64,000 nt of DNA from assembly GCF_026410405.1 (NCBI RefSeq), contig NZ_JAPMLN010000006.1, positions 62,001 through 126,000 of the forward strand. The letters are read 5' to 3'. Both the position numbers and the translations under genes were made by a program. Within the stretch, counting starts at the first letter, position 1, and every line of letters begins with the position of its first letter. This document shows, piece after piece, positions 9,408 through 20,740 of this stretch. The notes beneath the pieces are model-generated. The model was not told where the DNA came from, did no database searches, and saw only the letters and a list, made by a program, of their open reading frames with translations. The stretch comes from Marinicella gelatinilytica (GTDB taxonomy: Bacteria > Pseudomonadota > Gammaproteobacteria > Xanthomonadales > Marinicellaceae).

Positions 9408-10484
9408 TTATTGACCAAGTTGTGCCAGCAAGTCAGCTTGATGCGCTTGCTTGAGCGGATTAATGATGGCTTCTAAATGACCTTCTACGATCTCACTTAA
9501 CTGATATAAGGTCAAATTGATTCGATGATCAGTTATTCGACCCTGTGGATAATTATAAGTTCGGATTCTTTGAGATCGATCACCACTGCCTACTTGTAGT
9601 TTTCTTTGTTCAGATTGTTCAGAATGAATGGCTTGTTGCTCTGCAGCCAGTATGCGAGAGGCCAATAATGACATGGCTTTGGCTTTATTTTTGTGTTGTG
9701 ATCGTTCATCCTGACATTCTACAACGGTATTGGTTGGTATATGGGTAATACGCACAGCTGAATCCGTGGTATTCACATGCTGGCCGCCCGCACCTGATGA
9801 ACGAAACGTATCGATCCGTAAATCAGCAGGATTAATATCAATTGAAGTGGTTTGATTGACTTCAGGTAAAATCGCCACCGTACAAGCTGAGGTGTGTACC
9901 CGGCCCTGCGATTCAGTTTCGGGCACCCTTTGCACCCGATGGGTGCCGGATTCAAACTTTAAATCACCATAACAACCCGCCCCTTTGATCAAAGCAATGA
10001 CTTCTTTGTAACCGCCATGTTCGCCTTCATTCATGCTCACCAATTCAGTAGACCAGCCCCGTTTTTCAGCGTATCGCATATACATACGAAACAAATCACC
10101 GGCAAAAATGGCTGCTTCATCTCCCCCGGTTCCGGCCCGCACTTCTAAATAAATATTTTTGTCATCATTGGGATCTTTAGGCACCAACAATACTTTAAGC
10201 GCGTCATCCAAACGACTTAGCTTTGCTTCATTTTCACGAACACTTTCTTGCGCTAAATCCTTAAGTTCTTTATCGGCCAACATCTCTTTGGCATCAACCA
10301 GCTCTTGCTGAGCTAACCGGTACTGACGATAGGTTTGAACAAGGGGTTCTAAATGAGCATATTCTTTGGATAAATCACGAAATTTATCTTGATTTGACAT
10401 GACCTCAGGGTCAGCCAATAAATGCGTAATTTCTTCAAAGCGATCTTCTGCTATGGCTAATTTCTGGTTGACTTCAGGTGTCAT
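9408..10484 (-). CDS. prfA: Peptide chain release factor 1
   Basis: The 358-residue product is a class I release factor that terminates translation at UAA and UAG. The catalytic GGQ motif is in [21 protein letters not shown] tripeptide, the RF1 recognition element (RF2 has SPF), is seen in [10 protein letters not shown]. Its ATG lies inside the end of hemA (11-base overlap), so the two genes are translationally coupled, the usual gammaproteobacterial order. The downstream methyltransferase gene prmC, often next to prfA, is not here; a TPR lipoprotein takes that place. Confidence 0.97.
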   Translation of the reverse strand: MTPEVNQKLAIAEDRFEEITHLLADPEVMSNQDKFRDLSKEYAHLEPLVQTYRQYRLAQQELVDAKEMLADKELKDLAQESVRENEAKLSRLDDALKVLLVPKDPNDDKNIYLEVRAGTGGDEAAIFAGDLFRMYMRYAEKRGWSTELVSMNEGEHGGYKEVIALIKGAGCYGDLKFESGTHRVQRVPETESQGRVHTSACTVAILPEVNQTTSIDINPADLRIDTFRSSGAGGQHVNTTDSAVRITHIPTNTVVECQDERSQHKNKAKAMSLLASRILAAEQQAIHSEQSEQRKLQVGSGDRSQRIRTYNYPQGRITDHRINLTLYQLSEIVEGHLEAIINPLKQAHQADLLAQLGQ

Positions 10485-11718
10485 TTTCTATTTCTAATTC
10501 AAGTAATTCAGCAATCATTTTAATGTGTTCCTCATTACCTGATTCTATCACTTTTCTAAGACCACTAATAACCGGGTGGGCAATTTTTTTGCTGACTTGA
10601 TGAGCCAAAATTTCCATTTTTTGCATGACTTCGTCATCATTTTCGGACAGCTTTTTGGCTAATATTCGGTTTTTTTCTTTGTCCACCTTATTTTGATACT
10701 GTTGCAGTAAATTATGGTATTTTTTGCGTTGTAACCATTGCATATACAGCGCAGCTTCTGCTTCAATGATTCGGCGTGCTTCAACCACGGTATTCTGACG
10801 TCGACTCATGTTTTCGGTGATTACTTTCTGAAGATCATCCACTGCATACAAAAAAACGTCATCAAATGATCTAATGGAGTCTTCAATATCGCGTGGCACT
10901 GACAAATCAATCATTACCATCGGCCGATGTTTTCTCGATAGCAGCGCCTTTTTAACAGCTTGATGACTGATTAACGGCAGTGGACTTGCGGTGGCGGTAA
11001 ATATCAAATCAAACTCAGACAAACGCGATTCCATATCATTTAACGGCATAACCCCGGTATCAAAAATTCGCGCCATTTTTTCCGCTTTACTGCGGGTCCG
11101 GTTGGTGAGGGTCATGTGGCCGGCTTGGTGATTAATTAAATACCGAATAACCAATTCAGAGGTTTCACCCGCACCCACCACCAGTATTTTTTGCTTTTGT
11201 AAATCACCGAATATTTGACGCCCTAATTGGACCGCACAATGCGCAACAGACACTGGGTTACGACCAATCTCAGTTTCAGAACGAACCAATTTTGCAGCTT
11301 TAAAGGCCATTTGAAACAGCTTATCAAGTGAGCTGTCTATGCGAACCTGTTTAGCCGCTTCAAAAGCGGTTTTTACCTGTCCTTGAATTTGGGTCTCACC
11401 CACCACCAGGGAATCTATCCCGGCAGTGACCGCAAATAAATGATTAACCGCCTGTTGGTTAGTCAATTTATAAATAACTTGATGGTTGTCTTGTTGGCCG
11501 AATAAAGACGAATAGTATTCCTCAAAATCTGAGGTTGAGCTCACTGATAAATAATACTCTGTGCGATTACAGGTGCTTAAAATAACGACAGCCTCAATCG
11601 ATGGATGATCCAAAACAAGTTTAATGCGCTCTTGATAATCTGTTTCGGCAACCGTAAATCGCTCGCGGATGGCAATATCAGCGGTTTTATGATTCACTCC
11701 GAAAAGACAAATACTCAT
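10474..11718 (-). CDS. hemA: Glutamyl-tRNA reductase
   Basis: The 414-residue product reduces glutamyl-tRNA to glutamate-1-semialdehyde, the first committed step of C5-pathway haem synthesis. The N-terminal catalytic domain shows GVNHKTA and the nucleophile C50 in [12 protein letters not shown] Rossmann NADPH domain follows ([11 protein letters not shown]), then the helical dimerisation domain. The length matches the E. coli enzyme (418). It overlaps prfA. Together with hemN at 6.5 kb the window holds the first enzyme of the pathway and a late anaerobic one. Confidence 0.97.
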   Translation of the reverse strand: MSICLFGVNHKTADIAIRERFTVAETDYQERIKLVLDHPSIEAVVILSTCNRTEYYLSVSSTSDFEEYYSSLFGQQDNHQVIYKLTNQQAVNHLFAVTAGIDSLVVGETQIQGQVKTAFEAAKQVRIDSSLDKLFQMAFKAAKLVRSETEIGRNPVSVAHCAVQLGRQIFGDLQKQKILVVGAGETSELVIRYLINHQAGHMTLTNRTRSKAEKMARIFDTGVMPLNDMESRLSEFDLIFTATASPLPLISHQAVKKALLSRKHRPMVMIDLSVPRDIEDSIRSFDDVFLYAVDDLQKVITENMSRRQNTVVEARRIIEAEAALYMQWLQRKKYHNLLQQYQNKVDKEKNRILAKKLSENDDEVMQKMEILAHQVSKKIAHPVISGLRKVIESGNEEHIKMIAELLELEIENDT

Positions 11719-11748
11719 GTGATTGATGGTCGGGTGTTGATAAGGTGG

Positions 11749-12846
11749 TTACAACTGAACACCAAGTCGATTAACTAATTGCAATATCTTATCATGTAAT
11801 TGTTGCGGATCTGGCGCTGTTAACGTGGCATGGCCAATTTTACGACCGGGTTTAGGTTGTTTTCCATAAACATGCCAATATAAGCCAACATCTGTTAAAT
11901 GGTGTAATTGATCAGGAAAAGCGCCTATCCAATTTAGCATGGCTGCCATACCATCCATACCGGTATCACCTAAAGGTAAATCAAGCCCGGCGCGGAGATG
12001 ATTCTCAAACTGAGAGGTATGAGCACCTTCGATGGTCCAATGACCGGAATTATGTACTCGTGGAGCAAACTCGTTGACCAAAACCTGATCCTTGGTTTGA
12101 AAAAACTCAATCACCATAACACCGACATATTGCAGAGACTCAGCCATTTTAATGGCATATTCAAATGCGGTGGCATCTAGATCGTTTGGTTTAGCGGGAA
12201 CCATGGTGGTGGTTAAAATACCTTCTTTGTGTTTATTTTCACACAGTGGCCATGTTTTAATATCGCCGGATTGAGAACGGGCAACAATCACAGAAACTTC
12301 ACGTTCAAAGGGCACCAATTGCTCAAGAATTAAATCTTTTTCAAACAGATTGCCGGGAATTTGGGTTAGATCCTGTTCATTTTTGATTAAATATTGGCCC
12401 TTACCATCGTAGCCCATGCGTCTGGTTTTTAAGATAGCAGAAAAACCAAATTTCTTAGCCGCGAATTTCAATTCGGATAAACCATTGATTGGTTCGAATT
12501 CGGCTGTAGGTACATTAATTGAGTGACAAAATTGTTTTTCAAGTAACCGATCTTGCGCGATTGCTAAGATATCAGGCGAGGGAAAAACCGGTTTCTTTTT
12601 TGCAATATTGCGTAATGTGTCAACCGGTACATTTTCAAAATCCAAGGTCACCAAGTCAACTTGCTGACAAAACTCTTCAATAGCAATTTCATTGTCATAA
12701 TCCGCACTGATTAATCGCCCCACTTGACCGGCACATGCCGTTTCCTTCGGATCAAAAAAGACAAAATTAAAGCCCAAGGGATAACCGGCCAAAGCCATCA
12801 TCCGAGCCAATTGCCCTCCCCCCAGTATGCCAATGGTTGGGGTCAT
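11749..12846 (-). CDS. purK: 5-(carboxyamino)imidazole ribonucleotide synthase
   Basis: The 365-residue product is an ATP-grasp enzyme that carboxylates AIR with bicarbonate and ATP to N5-CAIR in purine synthesis. The N-terminus [15 protein letters not shown] is diagnostic for PurK. ATP-grasp features follow: [31 protein letters not shown] and [15 protein letters not shown]. It overlaps purE by ATGA, so the two are translationally coupled and act in sequence. Confidence 0.97.
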   Translation of the reverse strand: MTPTIGILGGGQLARMMALAGYPLGFNFVFFDPKETACAGQVGRLISADYDNEIAIEEFCQQVDLVTLDFENVPVDTLRNIAKKKPVFPSPDILAIAQDRLLEKQFCHSINVPTAEFEPINGLSELKFAAKKFGFSAILKTRRMGYDGKGQYLIKNEQDLTQIPGNLFEKDLILEQLVPFEREVSVIVARSQSGDIKTWPLCENKHKEGILTTTMVPAKPNDLDATAFEYAIKMAESLQYVGVMVIEFFQTKDQVLVNEFAPRVHNSGHWTIEGAHTSQFENHLRAGLDLPLGDTGMDGMAAMLNWIGAFPDQLHHLTDVGLYWHVYGKQPKPGRKIGHATLTAPDPQQLHDKILQLVNRLGVQL

Positions 12847-13346
12847 GAGGGTTGTGCCGGATTTGGGTTATTCAGCACTTTCTCAGTTTGTTGTTGTCGA
12901 TAACTGTTAAGTGCCTGTGCAATCTCTGAGTCCTGTAATGCCAAAATGGATGCAGCCGCCAGGGCTGCATTTTTAGCACCGGCAACACCAATACTCATGG
13001 TCATGACCGGAATACCTGCAGGCATTTGTACAATTGACAACAAAGAATCAATGCCATTGAGGGTTTTAGATTGAATCGGTACACCAATAACCGGCAACGC
13101 TGTTTTCGCTGCGACCATACCCGGTAAATGGGCGGCGCCACCGGCAGCGGCAATAATAACTTTTAGACCACGACCGGCTGCGGCAGCAGCATAATCCATT
13201 AATTTATCCGGTGTGCGGTGTGCAGAGACAACTTCTTGCTCGTAATTAACACCCAATTCATCCATTAATTTCGCAGTCTCATGCATGGTTTGCCAATCAG
13301 ACTGCGAACCCATAATAAGACCTACTTGTACAGCTTGACTGTTCAT
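12843..13346 (-). CDS. purE: N5-carboxyaminoimidazole ribonucleotide mutase
   Basis: The 167-residue product is a class I PurE, which converts N5-CAIR to CAIR. The motifs are GSQSDWQTM, the catalytic histidine region SAHRTPDKL, and the CO2-binding loop [11 protein letters not shown]. Its start codon lies 3 bases after the nuoN stop, so the purEK pair is very tightly joined to the end of the complex I operon. No separate promoter space exists, although one inside nuoN cannot be excluded. Confidence 0.97.
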   Translation of the reverse strand: MNSQAVQVGLIMGSQSDWQTMHETAKLMDELGVNYEQEVVSAHRTPDKLMDYAAAAAGRGLKVIIAAAGGAAHLPGMVAAKTALPVIGVPIQSKTLNGIDSLLSIVQMPAGIPVMTMSIGVAGAKNAALAAASILALQDSEIAQALNSYRQQQTEKVLNNPNPAQPS

Positions 13347-13349
13347 TAA

Positions 13350-14798
13350 TTACAACGATTGAGTGACATAAATACAATATTGAAACAGAACCGGCAAAAT
13401 AACCAACAGACCCAATTGCGCCAACGCATTGACACTTAATATGGCCTTAACGTCAAAACTGACATCAATGGCTTGATCGGTTTCAGATTCATCAAAGTAC
13501 ATAACTTTAACAACCCGTAAGTAATAGAACGCTCCGATGACGGCAAAGATAACAGCGGTAACAGCTAACCAAATATAACCTTGGGCTATGATGGCCTGAA
13601 GTACATATAACTTAGCGAAGAAACCGACAAGCGGCGGTATCCCGGCCATTGAAAAAAGAATCAGCAACATTAAAAAAGCATACCAACCATTGCGTTGATT
13701 CAACCCTTTAAAGTCACTGATATTTTCAGCTTCAATGCCTTTTGTTGACAACAACATAATCAGACCAAAACCACCGACAGCCATAATCAGATAAACAATC
13801 ATGTAAAACATCGACGCCGCAACGCCATCAGCACCACCAACAAAGCCCAGTAACATAAAGCCAATGTGAGAAATGGTTGAATAGGCAAACATACGCTTCA
13901 AGTTTTCTTGCTGTAACGCAAAAATGTTGCCAATGATAATAGACAAAATGGCGAGAGACGCCACCATGGGTTGCCAATAATCAAAAATATTCTCCATACC
14001 TTCGCTCAAAATACGTACCGCTAGAGCAAAAGCGGCAATCTTTGGCGCTGAAGAAAGAAATGTGGTGGTGGCAATTGGAGCCCCTTGATAAACATCCGGT
14101 AACCACATATGAAATGGCACGGCTCCTAATTTAAAAGCAATCCCAACCAATACAAAAATAAGACCTAACACCATCAGCATGTCATTATCTTGTCTAGCAA
14201 TGGCAGAAGCCATTTCGTCTATTTGCAAGGTTCCTGTGGCGCCATATAACAACGACACGCCGTATAAGAACAAGCCAGAAGCCATGGCCCCTAAAATAAA
14301 ATATTTCATGGCCGCTTCATTACCTTTTATGTCTGTTCTAGAGTAAGCCACCAATGCATAAGAACTTAACGCCACCAATTCCAAACCCAAATATAAGCTG
14401 ATAAAGTTATAACCTGAGATCATCACCATACAGCCAAGAGTGGCAAACAGTAATAAGGCAAAATACTCGCCACGTACATTTTGATTGGTTCGCAATGATT
14501 GCTTAGCATAAAAGAATACGGCTATCATCAAAATATAGACCACAATCTTTAACATATCACCAAAACCATCTCGAATAAAGGTGCCGTTAAATAGTAATTG
14601 TCGACTAAACTCAACTGTAGCCACATGGTCTTTGGCAGTAATAATAATGGCAAACAGCATGGTCAATACCGATAAAAATACGATAAAGCCACCACCACTT
14701 TTATTTGTTGAATACAAACCAACAACCAGGACCACACAAGCCATCGCCAAAACCAATAGTTCCGGTAGCGCGGGAATTAATTCAGACCATCCAAACAT
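13350..14798 (-). CDS. nuoN: NADH-quinone oxidoreductase subunit N
   Basis: The 482-residue product is one of the three antiporter-like, proton-pumping membrane subunits of complex I. It is highly hydrophobic, with about 14 predicted membrane segments. Family motifs include YLGLELVALSSYALVA with the conserved helix-5 Glu, KLGAVPFHMWLPDVYQGAP, and NLKRMFAYSTISHIGFML. It is the last nuo gene and ends 3 bases before purE. Confidence 0.97.
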   Translation of the reverse strand: MFGWSELIPALPELLVLAMACVVLVVGLYSTNKSGGGFIVFLSVLTMLFAIIITAKDHVATVEFSRQLLFNGTFIRDGFGDMLKIVVYILMIAVFFYAKQSLRTNQNVRGEYFALLLFATLGCMVMISGYNFISLYLGLELVALSSYALVAYSRTDIKGNEAAMKYFILGAMASGLFLYGVSLLYGATGTLQIDEMASAIARQDNDMLMVLGLIFVLVGIAFKLGAVPFHMWLPDVYQGAPIATTTFLSSAPKIAAFALAVRILSEGMENIFDYWQPMVASLAILSIIIGNIFALQQENLKRMFAYSTISHIGFMLLGFVGGADGVAASMFYMIVYLIMAVGGFGLIMLLSTKGIEAENISDFKGLNQRNGWYAFLMLLILFSMAGIPPLVGFFAKLYVLQAIIAQGYIWLAVTAVIFAVIGAFYYLRVVKVMYFDESETDQAIDVSFDVKAILSVNALAQLGLLVILPVLFQYCIYVTQSL

Positions 14799-14799
14799 A

Positions 14800-16305
14800 T
14801 TAAATCACCTTACTCACTGACACGTGTTCAATCACTTGTTGAACAGAAACACGCATGACGTCAACCAACGGCTCGGGCCAAACTCCAAGAACCAAAACCA
14901 AGATAGCCAATACGGCCAAAATAAAAAACTCTCTGGAACTTACATCTTGCAATGATTCAACAGCCTCATTGGTGATGGGGCCAAAAACCACTCGCTTAAC
15001 CATCCACAAAGAATAGGACGCACCTAAAATTAATGTTAACGCGGCGCTAAATGCAATCCAGAAATTTGCTTTAAAACTGGCCAAAATCACCATAAACTCA
15101 CCGACAAAACCGGAGGTGCCGGGTAAACCTGAATTAGCCATAGCAAAGAACACAAAAAATCCACCAAACCATGGCATGGTACTAAGAACACCACCATAGT
15201 CGCGAATCATACGAGTGTGCAAGCGATCATATAAAACGCCCACACAAAGGAACATGGCAGCAGAAATGAAACCATGAGAAATCATTTGTACCACTGCACC
15301 TGTTAAAGCCATTTCAGAGTTTCCATCAACTTTCATCAACAAAAACACCAAGAAGATACCTAATGTCACAAAACCCATGTGAGAAATTGATGAATAGGCA
15401 ATCAGTTTTTTCATGTCTTTTTGCACAATGGCAACTAAACCAATATAAATAATGGCAATTAATGACAGTGTGATAAGCAACCAAGCATATTCAAGACTGG
15501 CATCCGGCAGAATCGGTAACGATAAGCGAATAAAACCATAACCACCCACTTTTAACATGATGGCTGCCAGAATCACAGAACCACCAGTTGGTGCCTCAAC
15601 GTGGGCATCAGGTAACCAAGTATGAACCGGAAACATGGGTATTTTCACTGCAAATGCAGCTAGGAAAGCAAAAAACAACCAGGTTTGTTCCTGTAAACTT
15701 AAAGGCAAAGCCGCCAGTTCTGTTAAATTCCATGTACCTCCTTTCATATACAAGTAAATCAAGCCAATTAACATTAAAACCGAACCTAAAAATGTATATA
15801 AAAAGAACTTAATGGTGGCGTAAACCCGATTCGGTCCACCCCAGACACCGATGATAATAAACATCGGAATTAACATGGCTTCGAAAAACAGATAGAACAA
15901 TAACGCGTCATGCGCCACAAAAACACCTATCAGCAAGCCCTCTAAAATGAGCATAGCCGCCATATACTGGTGTACATGTTTATCAATCACCCGCCAAGCG
16001 GATAAAATAATAAGCACCGTTATGAGTGTGGTTAAGATAACCAATGGCATGGAAATACCATTAACACCAATATGATAATGAATATCCAAAGCGCCAATCC
16101 ACACCAGATTTTCGACAAACTGCATGGAGGCTGAACTGCCATCAAACTGTATCCATAAAGGTAAGCTCAATAGAAAGGTAGCCATGGCCAAAGCAAATGT
16201 CAATAACTTCACCATTCCGGCCCGTTGCTGCCCTAACGCCAGCACCAATAAGCCACCAATGATAGGCAGCCAAATAAGTAAACTCAATAATGATTGTTCA
16301 AACAT
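14800..16305 (-). CDS. nuoM: NADH-quinone oxidoreductase subunit M
   Basis: The 501-residue product is an antiporter-like membrane subunit of complex I. It has about 14 membrane segments and contains LFFEAMLIPMF with the functional helix-5 glutamate. KIPMFPVHTWLPDAHVEAPT and MKKLIAYSSISHMGFVTLG are also present. NuoM couples quinone reduction to proton translocation. It lies between nuoL and nuoN, with one base to nuoN. Confidence 0.98.
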   Translation of the reverse strand: MFEQSLLSLLIWLPIIGGLLVLALGQQRAGMVKLLTFALAMATFLLSLPLWIQFDGSSASMQFVENLVWIGALDIHYHIGVNGISMPLVILTTLITVLIILSAWRVIDKHVHQYMAAMLILEGLLIGVFVAHDALLFYLFFEAMLIPMFIIIGVWGGPNRVYATIKFFLYTFLGSVLMLIGLIYLYMKGGTWNLTELAALPLSLQEQTWLFFAFLAAFAVKIPMFPVHTWLPDAHVEAPTGGSVILAAIMLKVGGYGFIRLSLPILPDASLEYAWLLITLSLIAIIYIGLVAIVQKDMKKLIAYSSISHMGFVTLGIFLVFLLMKVDGNSEMALTGAVVQMISHGFISAAMFLCVGVLYDRLHTRMIRDYGGVLSTMPWFGGFFVFFAMANSGLPGTSGFVGEFMVILASFKANFWIAFSAALTLILGASYSLWMVKRVVFGPITNEAVESLQDVSSREFFILAVLAILVLVLGVWPEPLVDVMRVSVQQVIEHVSVSKVI

Positions 16306-16320
16306 AGTTAAGACTGCCTA

Positions 16321-18279
16321 TTAAAAGAGGTAGAAACTGATGAAAACGATGACTCCAACCACCATCACCAAAGCATAATGGAAGACATAGCCTGATTGAA
16401 ATGGCCGTATCAGTTTAGACACACCATTGACGAATTTGGCACTGCCATTGACAATCAGTCCATCGATGAATCGACTATCTGACCATTTCCACAACGCTTC
16501 ACCCAATTTCAGAGTGCCGCCAACAATGTATTTTTGATTAAATGTATCAAACCCATATTTGTTGATTAAGATACGATGTATCGGCCCCACTCGTTTTTTG
16601 ATTTTGGTTGATAAGCCAGGCTTTTTCAGATAAACCCAAGTCGCCACTGCAAATCCCAATAAAGACAAGAAGAACGGCATCGCCATCATGCCATGCAAGG
16701 TAAAGCTGACCGGTCCTTCAAAATGGTATAAACCCAATTCTTTAACCACATCATTACCGGCATTAACAACTATGGCGTCATTCATAAAGCCACCAAACAG
16801 TAACGGTTCAATGGTCATCCAACCGATAAATATAGACGGAATGGCCAATAAAATTAACGGCAAAGTAACCACCCATGGTGATTCTTTTAACTGTTCTTTA
16901 GTGTGATTATCCATGCGTTCTTTACCGTGGAAGGTCAAGTACAGCAATCTAAAGCTATACAAAGCTGTCACGAAAACACCCAATAAAACTGCCCAATATG
17001 CAACGCCGGATCCCCAACGATTGGATAAGTGAGTGGCTTCAATAATGACGTCCTTAGAAAAGAAGCCAGAACTTCCCGGGAAACCAGCCAATGCCAGGCT
17101 TCCAATCCACATTACCACAAAAGTGATGGGCATGTATTTACGCAAACCTCCCATCTCTTTCATATCTTGTTTATGATGCATGGCAATAATCACGGAACCT
17201 GCGCCCAAGAACAACAGGGCTTTAAAGAAGGCATGCGTCATTAAATGGAAGATGGCAGCAGAATAAGCAGACACACCTAACGCCACTGTCATATAACCCA
17301 GTTGAGATAAAGTGGAATAAGCAATAACACGTTTAATGTCATTCTGAACAATGCCGATTAAACCCATAAAAAAGGCTGTAAATGCACCAATCAACATAAC
17401 AAAACTTAACGCCACATCAGACATTTCAAATAATGGCGACATTCGGGTGACCATAAATATACCGGCTGTCACCATGGTTGCGGCATGAATTAATGCCGAA
17501 ATCGGCGTCGGGCCTTCCATGGAATCCGGTAACCAGACGTGCAAAGGCGCCTGTGCTGATTTACCCATGGCACCGATAAATAAAGCAATACAAATAACTG
17601 TAATCAAAGACCATTCTGCCGACCCGAACAAGGCGATGGTTTTACCGGCAACTTGTGGTGCCCGTTCAAATACTTCTGCATAATCCAAACTACCAAAGGC
17701 ATATAAAACGCCGGCAATACCAATTAAAAAACCAAAGTCACCAACACGATTAACCATAAACGCCTTTAAGTTAGCGAATACCGCCGATTCTTTTTTATAC
17801 CAAAAACCGATTAACAGATAAGACACCAAACCTACCGCTTCCCAACCAAAGAACAACTGCATAAAGTTGTTACTCATAACCAGCATTAACATCGAGAAGG
17901 TAAATAAAGAAATGTACGAGAAAAACCGTTGGTAACCGGGATCATCCTTCATATAGCCAACGGTATAAATGTGTACCATTAATGACACAAAAGTGACAAC
18001 CGACATCATTATCGCGGTGAGTGAATCCACTAAAAATCCAACATTTATGGAGACATCACCGGCAACAGCCCAGGTATATAAATTTTCATTAAATGGCGCT
18101 TCACCACCGCTGATAAATTGCCATAAAACTTTGAGTGACAATATACAGGATAAACCCACTGCTAAAATAGTAACGCTGTGTGCACCGATACGTCCAACTT
18201 GACGCCCGAATAAACCGGCGATGGCGGCTGCCACTAATGGTGCAAAAGCAATCAACATTAAACTTGTTTTCATTTCCAT
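16321..18279 (-). CDS. nuoL: NADH-quinone oxidoreductase subunit L
   Basis: The 652-residue product is the largest antiporter-like membrane subunit, carrying the long lateral helix at its C-terminus. Motifs include FFGWEAVGLVSYLLIGFW with the key glutamate, KSAQAPLHVWLPDSMEGPTP, and DIKRVIAYSTLSQLGYM. A GAGGG ribosome site lies about 7 bases before the first ATG, which supports that start over the ATG two codons later. Its length is close to the E. coli protein (613) plus a modest extension. Confidence 0.98.
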   Translation of the reverse strand: MEMKTSLMLIAFAPLVAAAIAGLFGRQVGRIGAHSVTILAVGLSCILSLKVLWQFISGGEAPFNENLYTWAVAGDVSINVGFLVDSLTAIMMSVVTFVSLMVHIYTVGYMKDDPGYQRFFSYISLFTFSMLMLVMSNNFMQLFFGWEAVGLVSYLLIGFWYKKESAVFANLKAFMVNRVGDFGFLIGIAGVLYAFGSLDYAEVFERAPQVAGKTIALFGSAEWSLITVICIALFIGAMGKSAQAPLHVWLPDSMEGPTPISALIHAATMVTAGIFMVTRMSPLFEMSDVALSFVMLIGAFTAFFMGLIGIVQNDIKRVIAYSTLSQLGYMTVALGVSAYSAAIFHLMTHAFFKALLFLGAGSVIIAMHHKQDMKEMGGLRKYMPITFVVMWIGSLALAGFPGSSGFFSKDVIIEATHLSNRWGSGVAYWAVLLGVFVTALYSFRLLYLTFHGKERMDNHTKEQLKESPWVVTLPLILLAIPSIFIGWMTIEPLLFGGFMNDAIVVNAGNDVVKELGLYHFEGPVSFTLHGMMAMPFFLSLLGFAVATWVYLKKPGLSTKIKKRVGPIHRILINKYGFDTFNQKYIVGGTLKLGEALWKWSDSRFIDGLIVNGSAKFVNGVSKLIRPFQSGYVFHYALVMVVGVIVFISFYLF

Positions 18280-18281
18280 GA

Positions 18282-18590
18282 TTAGCCCTCTAATTCGTTA
18301 ATGTCATCGACCTCAAGGCTTTTCTTGTTTCTAAAAAGCATCACTAATATGGCCAGACCGATGGCGGCTTCAGCAGCTGCCACAGTGAGAATAAAAAAAA
18401 CAAAAACTTGTCCATCGACATTTCCTAAAAACTTAGAGAAAGCAATGAAATTGGTGTTCACGGATAACAACAATAATTCAAGTGACATAAGCACCACCAA
18501 GATATTACGGCGGTTAGCAAAAATACCCGTTAAACTCACCATAAATAACAAGGTTGAAAAGATTAAATAATGGGTTAACGTTAAACTCAT
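18282..18590 (-). CDS. nuoK: NADH-quinone oxidoreductase subunit K
   Basis: The 102-residue product has three membrane segments and is the MrpC/ND4L-like subunit. It carries the conserved glutamates in [13 protein letters not shown] and [11 protein letters not shown], which lie on the proton path. The length matches the family (about 100). The start overlaps the nuoJ stop by ATGA. Confidence 0.97.
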   Translation of the reverse strand: MSLTLTHYLIFSTLLFMVSLTGIFANRRNILVVLMSLELLLLSVNTNFIAFSKFLGNVDGQVFVFFILTVAAAEAAIGLAILVMLFRNKKSLEVDDINELEG

Positions 18591-19213
18591 GACTCTTCTC
18601 CATCGCCTTTTTCAGCATCCATTGAGACCATCCGCAGTCGGTCAGCCGGATTAACATGAATCTGTTTAGAGGCATCGATTTGTTTGTTTTCAGGGCGTTT
18701 ACGTATGGTCAGCATAATGGCCGCAATAATGGCAACCAACAATATGACAGCCGCTATTTCAAATGGATAAACATAGTCTATAAATATGGATCGTCCAATT
18801 TCTGTGACATTGCTGTAATCAGCACCTTGTCTTATCAGGTCATCTGCAGGTAGTTGGCTTTTCAGACGATAAGCAAATAACATGATAAGTTGAACCAGCA
18901 TGGCTGCAGCTATTAACAGAGCAGCTTTGGTGTAACCACTTTTTAATTGGCTTCTCGTCACTTTTTTAACGTCTAACATCATAATAACGAATAAGAATAA
19001 GACCATCACGGCGCCAACATACACCAACACCAAAATAATGGCCAAAAATTCAGCTTCAATTAATAGCCATAAAATAGCCACATTAAAAAAGCACAGTACC
19101 AAAAATAAGGCTGAGTACACCGTGTTTTTAACACTGACCACAGCCATCCCCGACCCGATGGCAATGGCACCAAACAGGTAAAATAATACTTGTTGTAATA
19201 ATTCAGGAGTCAT
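18587..19213 (-). CDS. nuoJ: NADH-quinone oxidoreductase subunit J
   Basis: The 208-residue product is a five-helix membrane subunit (ND6-like). [19 protein letters not shown] is the conserved helix 3 with its pi-bulge region. A hydrophilic C-terminal tail of about 40 residues follows. Its start shares a base with the nuoI stop (TAATG), which implies coupled translation. Confidence 0.97.
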   Translation of the reverse strand: MTPELLQQVLFYLFGAIAIGSGMAVVSVKNTVYSALFLVLCFFNVAILWLLIEAEFLAIILVLVYVGAVMVLFLFVIMMLDVKKVTRSQLKSGYTKAALLIAAAMLVQLIMLFAYRLKSQLPADDLIRQGADYSNVTEIGRSIFIDYVYPFEIAAVILLVAIIAAIMLTIRKRPENKQIDASKQIHVNPADRLRMVSMDAEKGDGEES

Positions 19214-19701
19214 TATCTATACTTCTTATCTTGTTCACGGGCATCAGCAATTTGCTCTTCATACATATCACCAATGGCTAATAATTGCTCTTTTGTTATG
19301 ACTTTCTTATTGCTCGTTTCCATGTGGTATTCATGGATATCTGTTTCTACAATGGAATCAACCGGACATGATTCCTCACAAAAACCACAATAAATACATT
19401 TAAATAAATCAATTTCATAACGGGTGGTTCGACGGGTACCATCTTCACGCTCTTCAGAGTCAATGGTAATGGCCGCTGCCGGGCAAACCGCCTCACATAA
19501 TTTACAAGCAATACAACGTTCTTCACCATTTGGGTAACGTCGTAAAGCATGCAATCCACGAAATCGCGGTGATTTAGGGGTTTTTTCTTCCGGATAGCGC
19601 ACCGTAAATTTACGTTTAAAGAAATATTTTTGCGTCAGAAACATGCCCTGGCGAATTTCTTTAAGCGTTAAACTTTTTAAATATTTGACGATTTTAGACA
19701 T
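19213..19701 (-). CDS. nuoI: NADH-quinone oxidoreductase subunit I
   Basis: The product carries two 4Fe-4S clusters (N6a and N6b) of the peripheral arm of complex I. Two ferredoxin motifs are seen, [12 protein letters not shown] and [12 protein letters not shown]. The N-terminal amphipathic region anchors it to the membrane arm. Two consecutive ATG codons are possible starts. The AGGAG ribosome site is 6 bases before the second (19701) and only 3 before the first (19704), so I chose 19701, giving 162 residues. Confidence 0.97.
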   Translation of the reverse strand: MSKIVKYLKSLTLKEIRQGMFLTQKYFFKRKFTVRYPEEKTPKSPRFRGLHALRRYPNGEERCIACKLCEAVCPAAAITIDSEEREDGTRRTTRYEIDLFKCIYCGFCEESCPVDSIVETDIHEYHMETSNKKVITKEQLLAIGDMYEEQIADAREQDKKYR

Positions 19702-19717
19702 CATTTACTCCTGATGG

Positions 19718-20740
19718 TTAAAACCAAGGGCCAATTTGGTAAACTTTTAAAACAGCCGCAACCATAATCCATACAATGGTAATCGGAATGAATACTTTCC
19801 AACCCAAACGCATGATTTGATCATAACGATAACGTGGCAAGGTTGCCCGCAACCAGAAATAGATATACAAAAAGATGGCAGTTTTTCCGATAAACCACAG
19901 AATACTTGGTTGGGCTAACCAACTGTCACCCCATATCGGCGAATACCAGCCACCTAAAAACATAATTGTTGCCAATGCAGATATAAGAATCATATTGGCA
20001 TATTCCCCTAAAAAGAATAAAGCAAAGGCCGCGCCAGAATATTCCACATGAAACCCGGCAACGATTTCAGACTCACCTTCCGCCACATCAAAAGGCAACC
20101 GATTAGTTTCAGCAACACCCGAGATGTAATAAACAATAAATAGCGGAAATAAGGGAATGAAGTACCAGTTAAAAATACCACCTTGTTGGCCTTCGACGAT
20201 ACCGGTTAGATTTAAAGTACCGGCAGCCACCAAAACACCAACTAAAGCAAAACCCATGGCAATTTCATAAGAAATAATTTGTGCAGCTGAACGTAATGCA
20301 CCCAATAACGCATATTTTGAGTTGGAGGCCCAACCGGCAATAATAACGCCATAAACACCCAACGAAGTCATGGCCAAAACGTAAATGAGCCCGGCATTAA
20401 TATCCGCCAATACCAAACCTTCTGAGAAAGGAATCACCGCCCAAGCCGCAAAGGCTGTGGCCAAAGTTATCATCGGTGCTATAACAAATAAAAACTTATG
20501 GGCTTTTTGTGGAAAAATAATTTCTTTTGTTAATAATTTCAGTACATCAGCAAAAGGTTGGCCAATTCCACGTAACTTAAAACCTAAAAACCCGACTCGA
20601 TTAGGACCAATCCTGGAATGCATAAAACCAATGACTTTACGCTCAAAATACGTCAGGTAGGCAACCACTAAGATAACGGATAAAACAATGGCTAATATTT
20701 TTGCCATTGTCCACGCTAAATAAATCAGAGTCTCCATCAT
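19718..20740 (-). CDS. nuoH: NADH-quinone oxidoreductase subunit H
   Basis: The 340-residue product is the ND1-like membrane subunit with about eight helices, forming the quinone entry site with NuoB and NuoD. Motifs include [20 protein letters not shown] and the cytoplasmic loop [26 protein letters not shown], which lines the quinone chamber. Its start overlaps the nuoG stop (ATGA). Confidence 0.98.
   Translation of the reverse strand: MMETLIYLAWTMAKILAIVLSVILVVAYLTYFERKVIGFMHSRIGPNRVGFLGFKLRGIGQPFADVLKLLTKEIIFPQKAHKFLFVIAPMITLATAFAAWAVIPFSEGLVLADINAGLIYVLAMTSLGVYGVIIAGWASNSKYALLGALRSAAQIISYEIAMGFALVGVLVAAGTLNLTGIVEGQQGGIFNWYFIPLFPLFIVYYISGVAETNRLPFDVAEGESEIVAGFHVEYSGAAFALFFLGEYANMILISALATIMFLGGWYSPIWGDSWLAQPSILWFIGKTAIFLYIYFWLRATLPRYRYDQIMRLGWKVFIPITIVWIMVAAVLKVYQIGPWF

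Noticed and set aside
9407-9418. TTG start for the TPR lipoprotein
   Set aside because: The ATG at 9406 gives a cleaner lipoprotein signal and follows the prfA stop by one base.
15588-15812. Short frames antisense to the nuo genes
   Set aside because: Many plus-strand frames overlap nuoA-N, but they lack ribosome sites and family motifs; the minus-strand genes explain the sequence.
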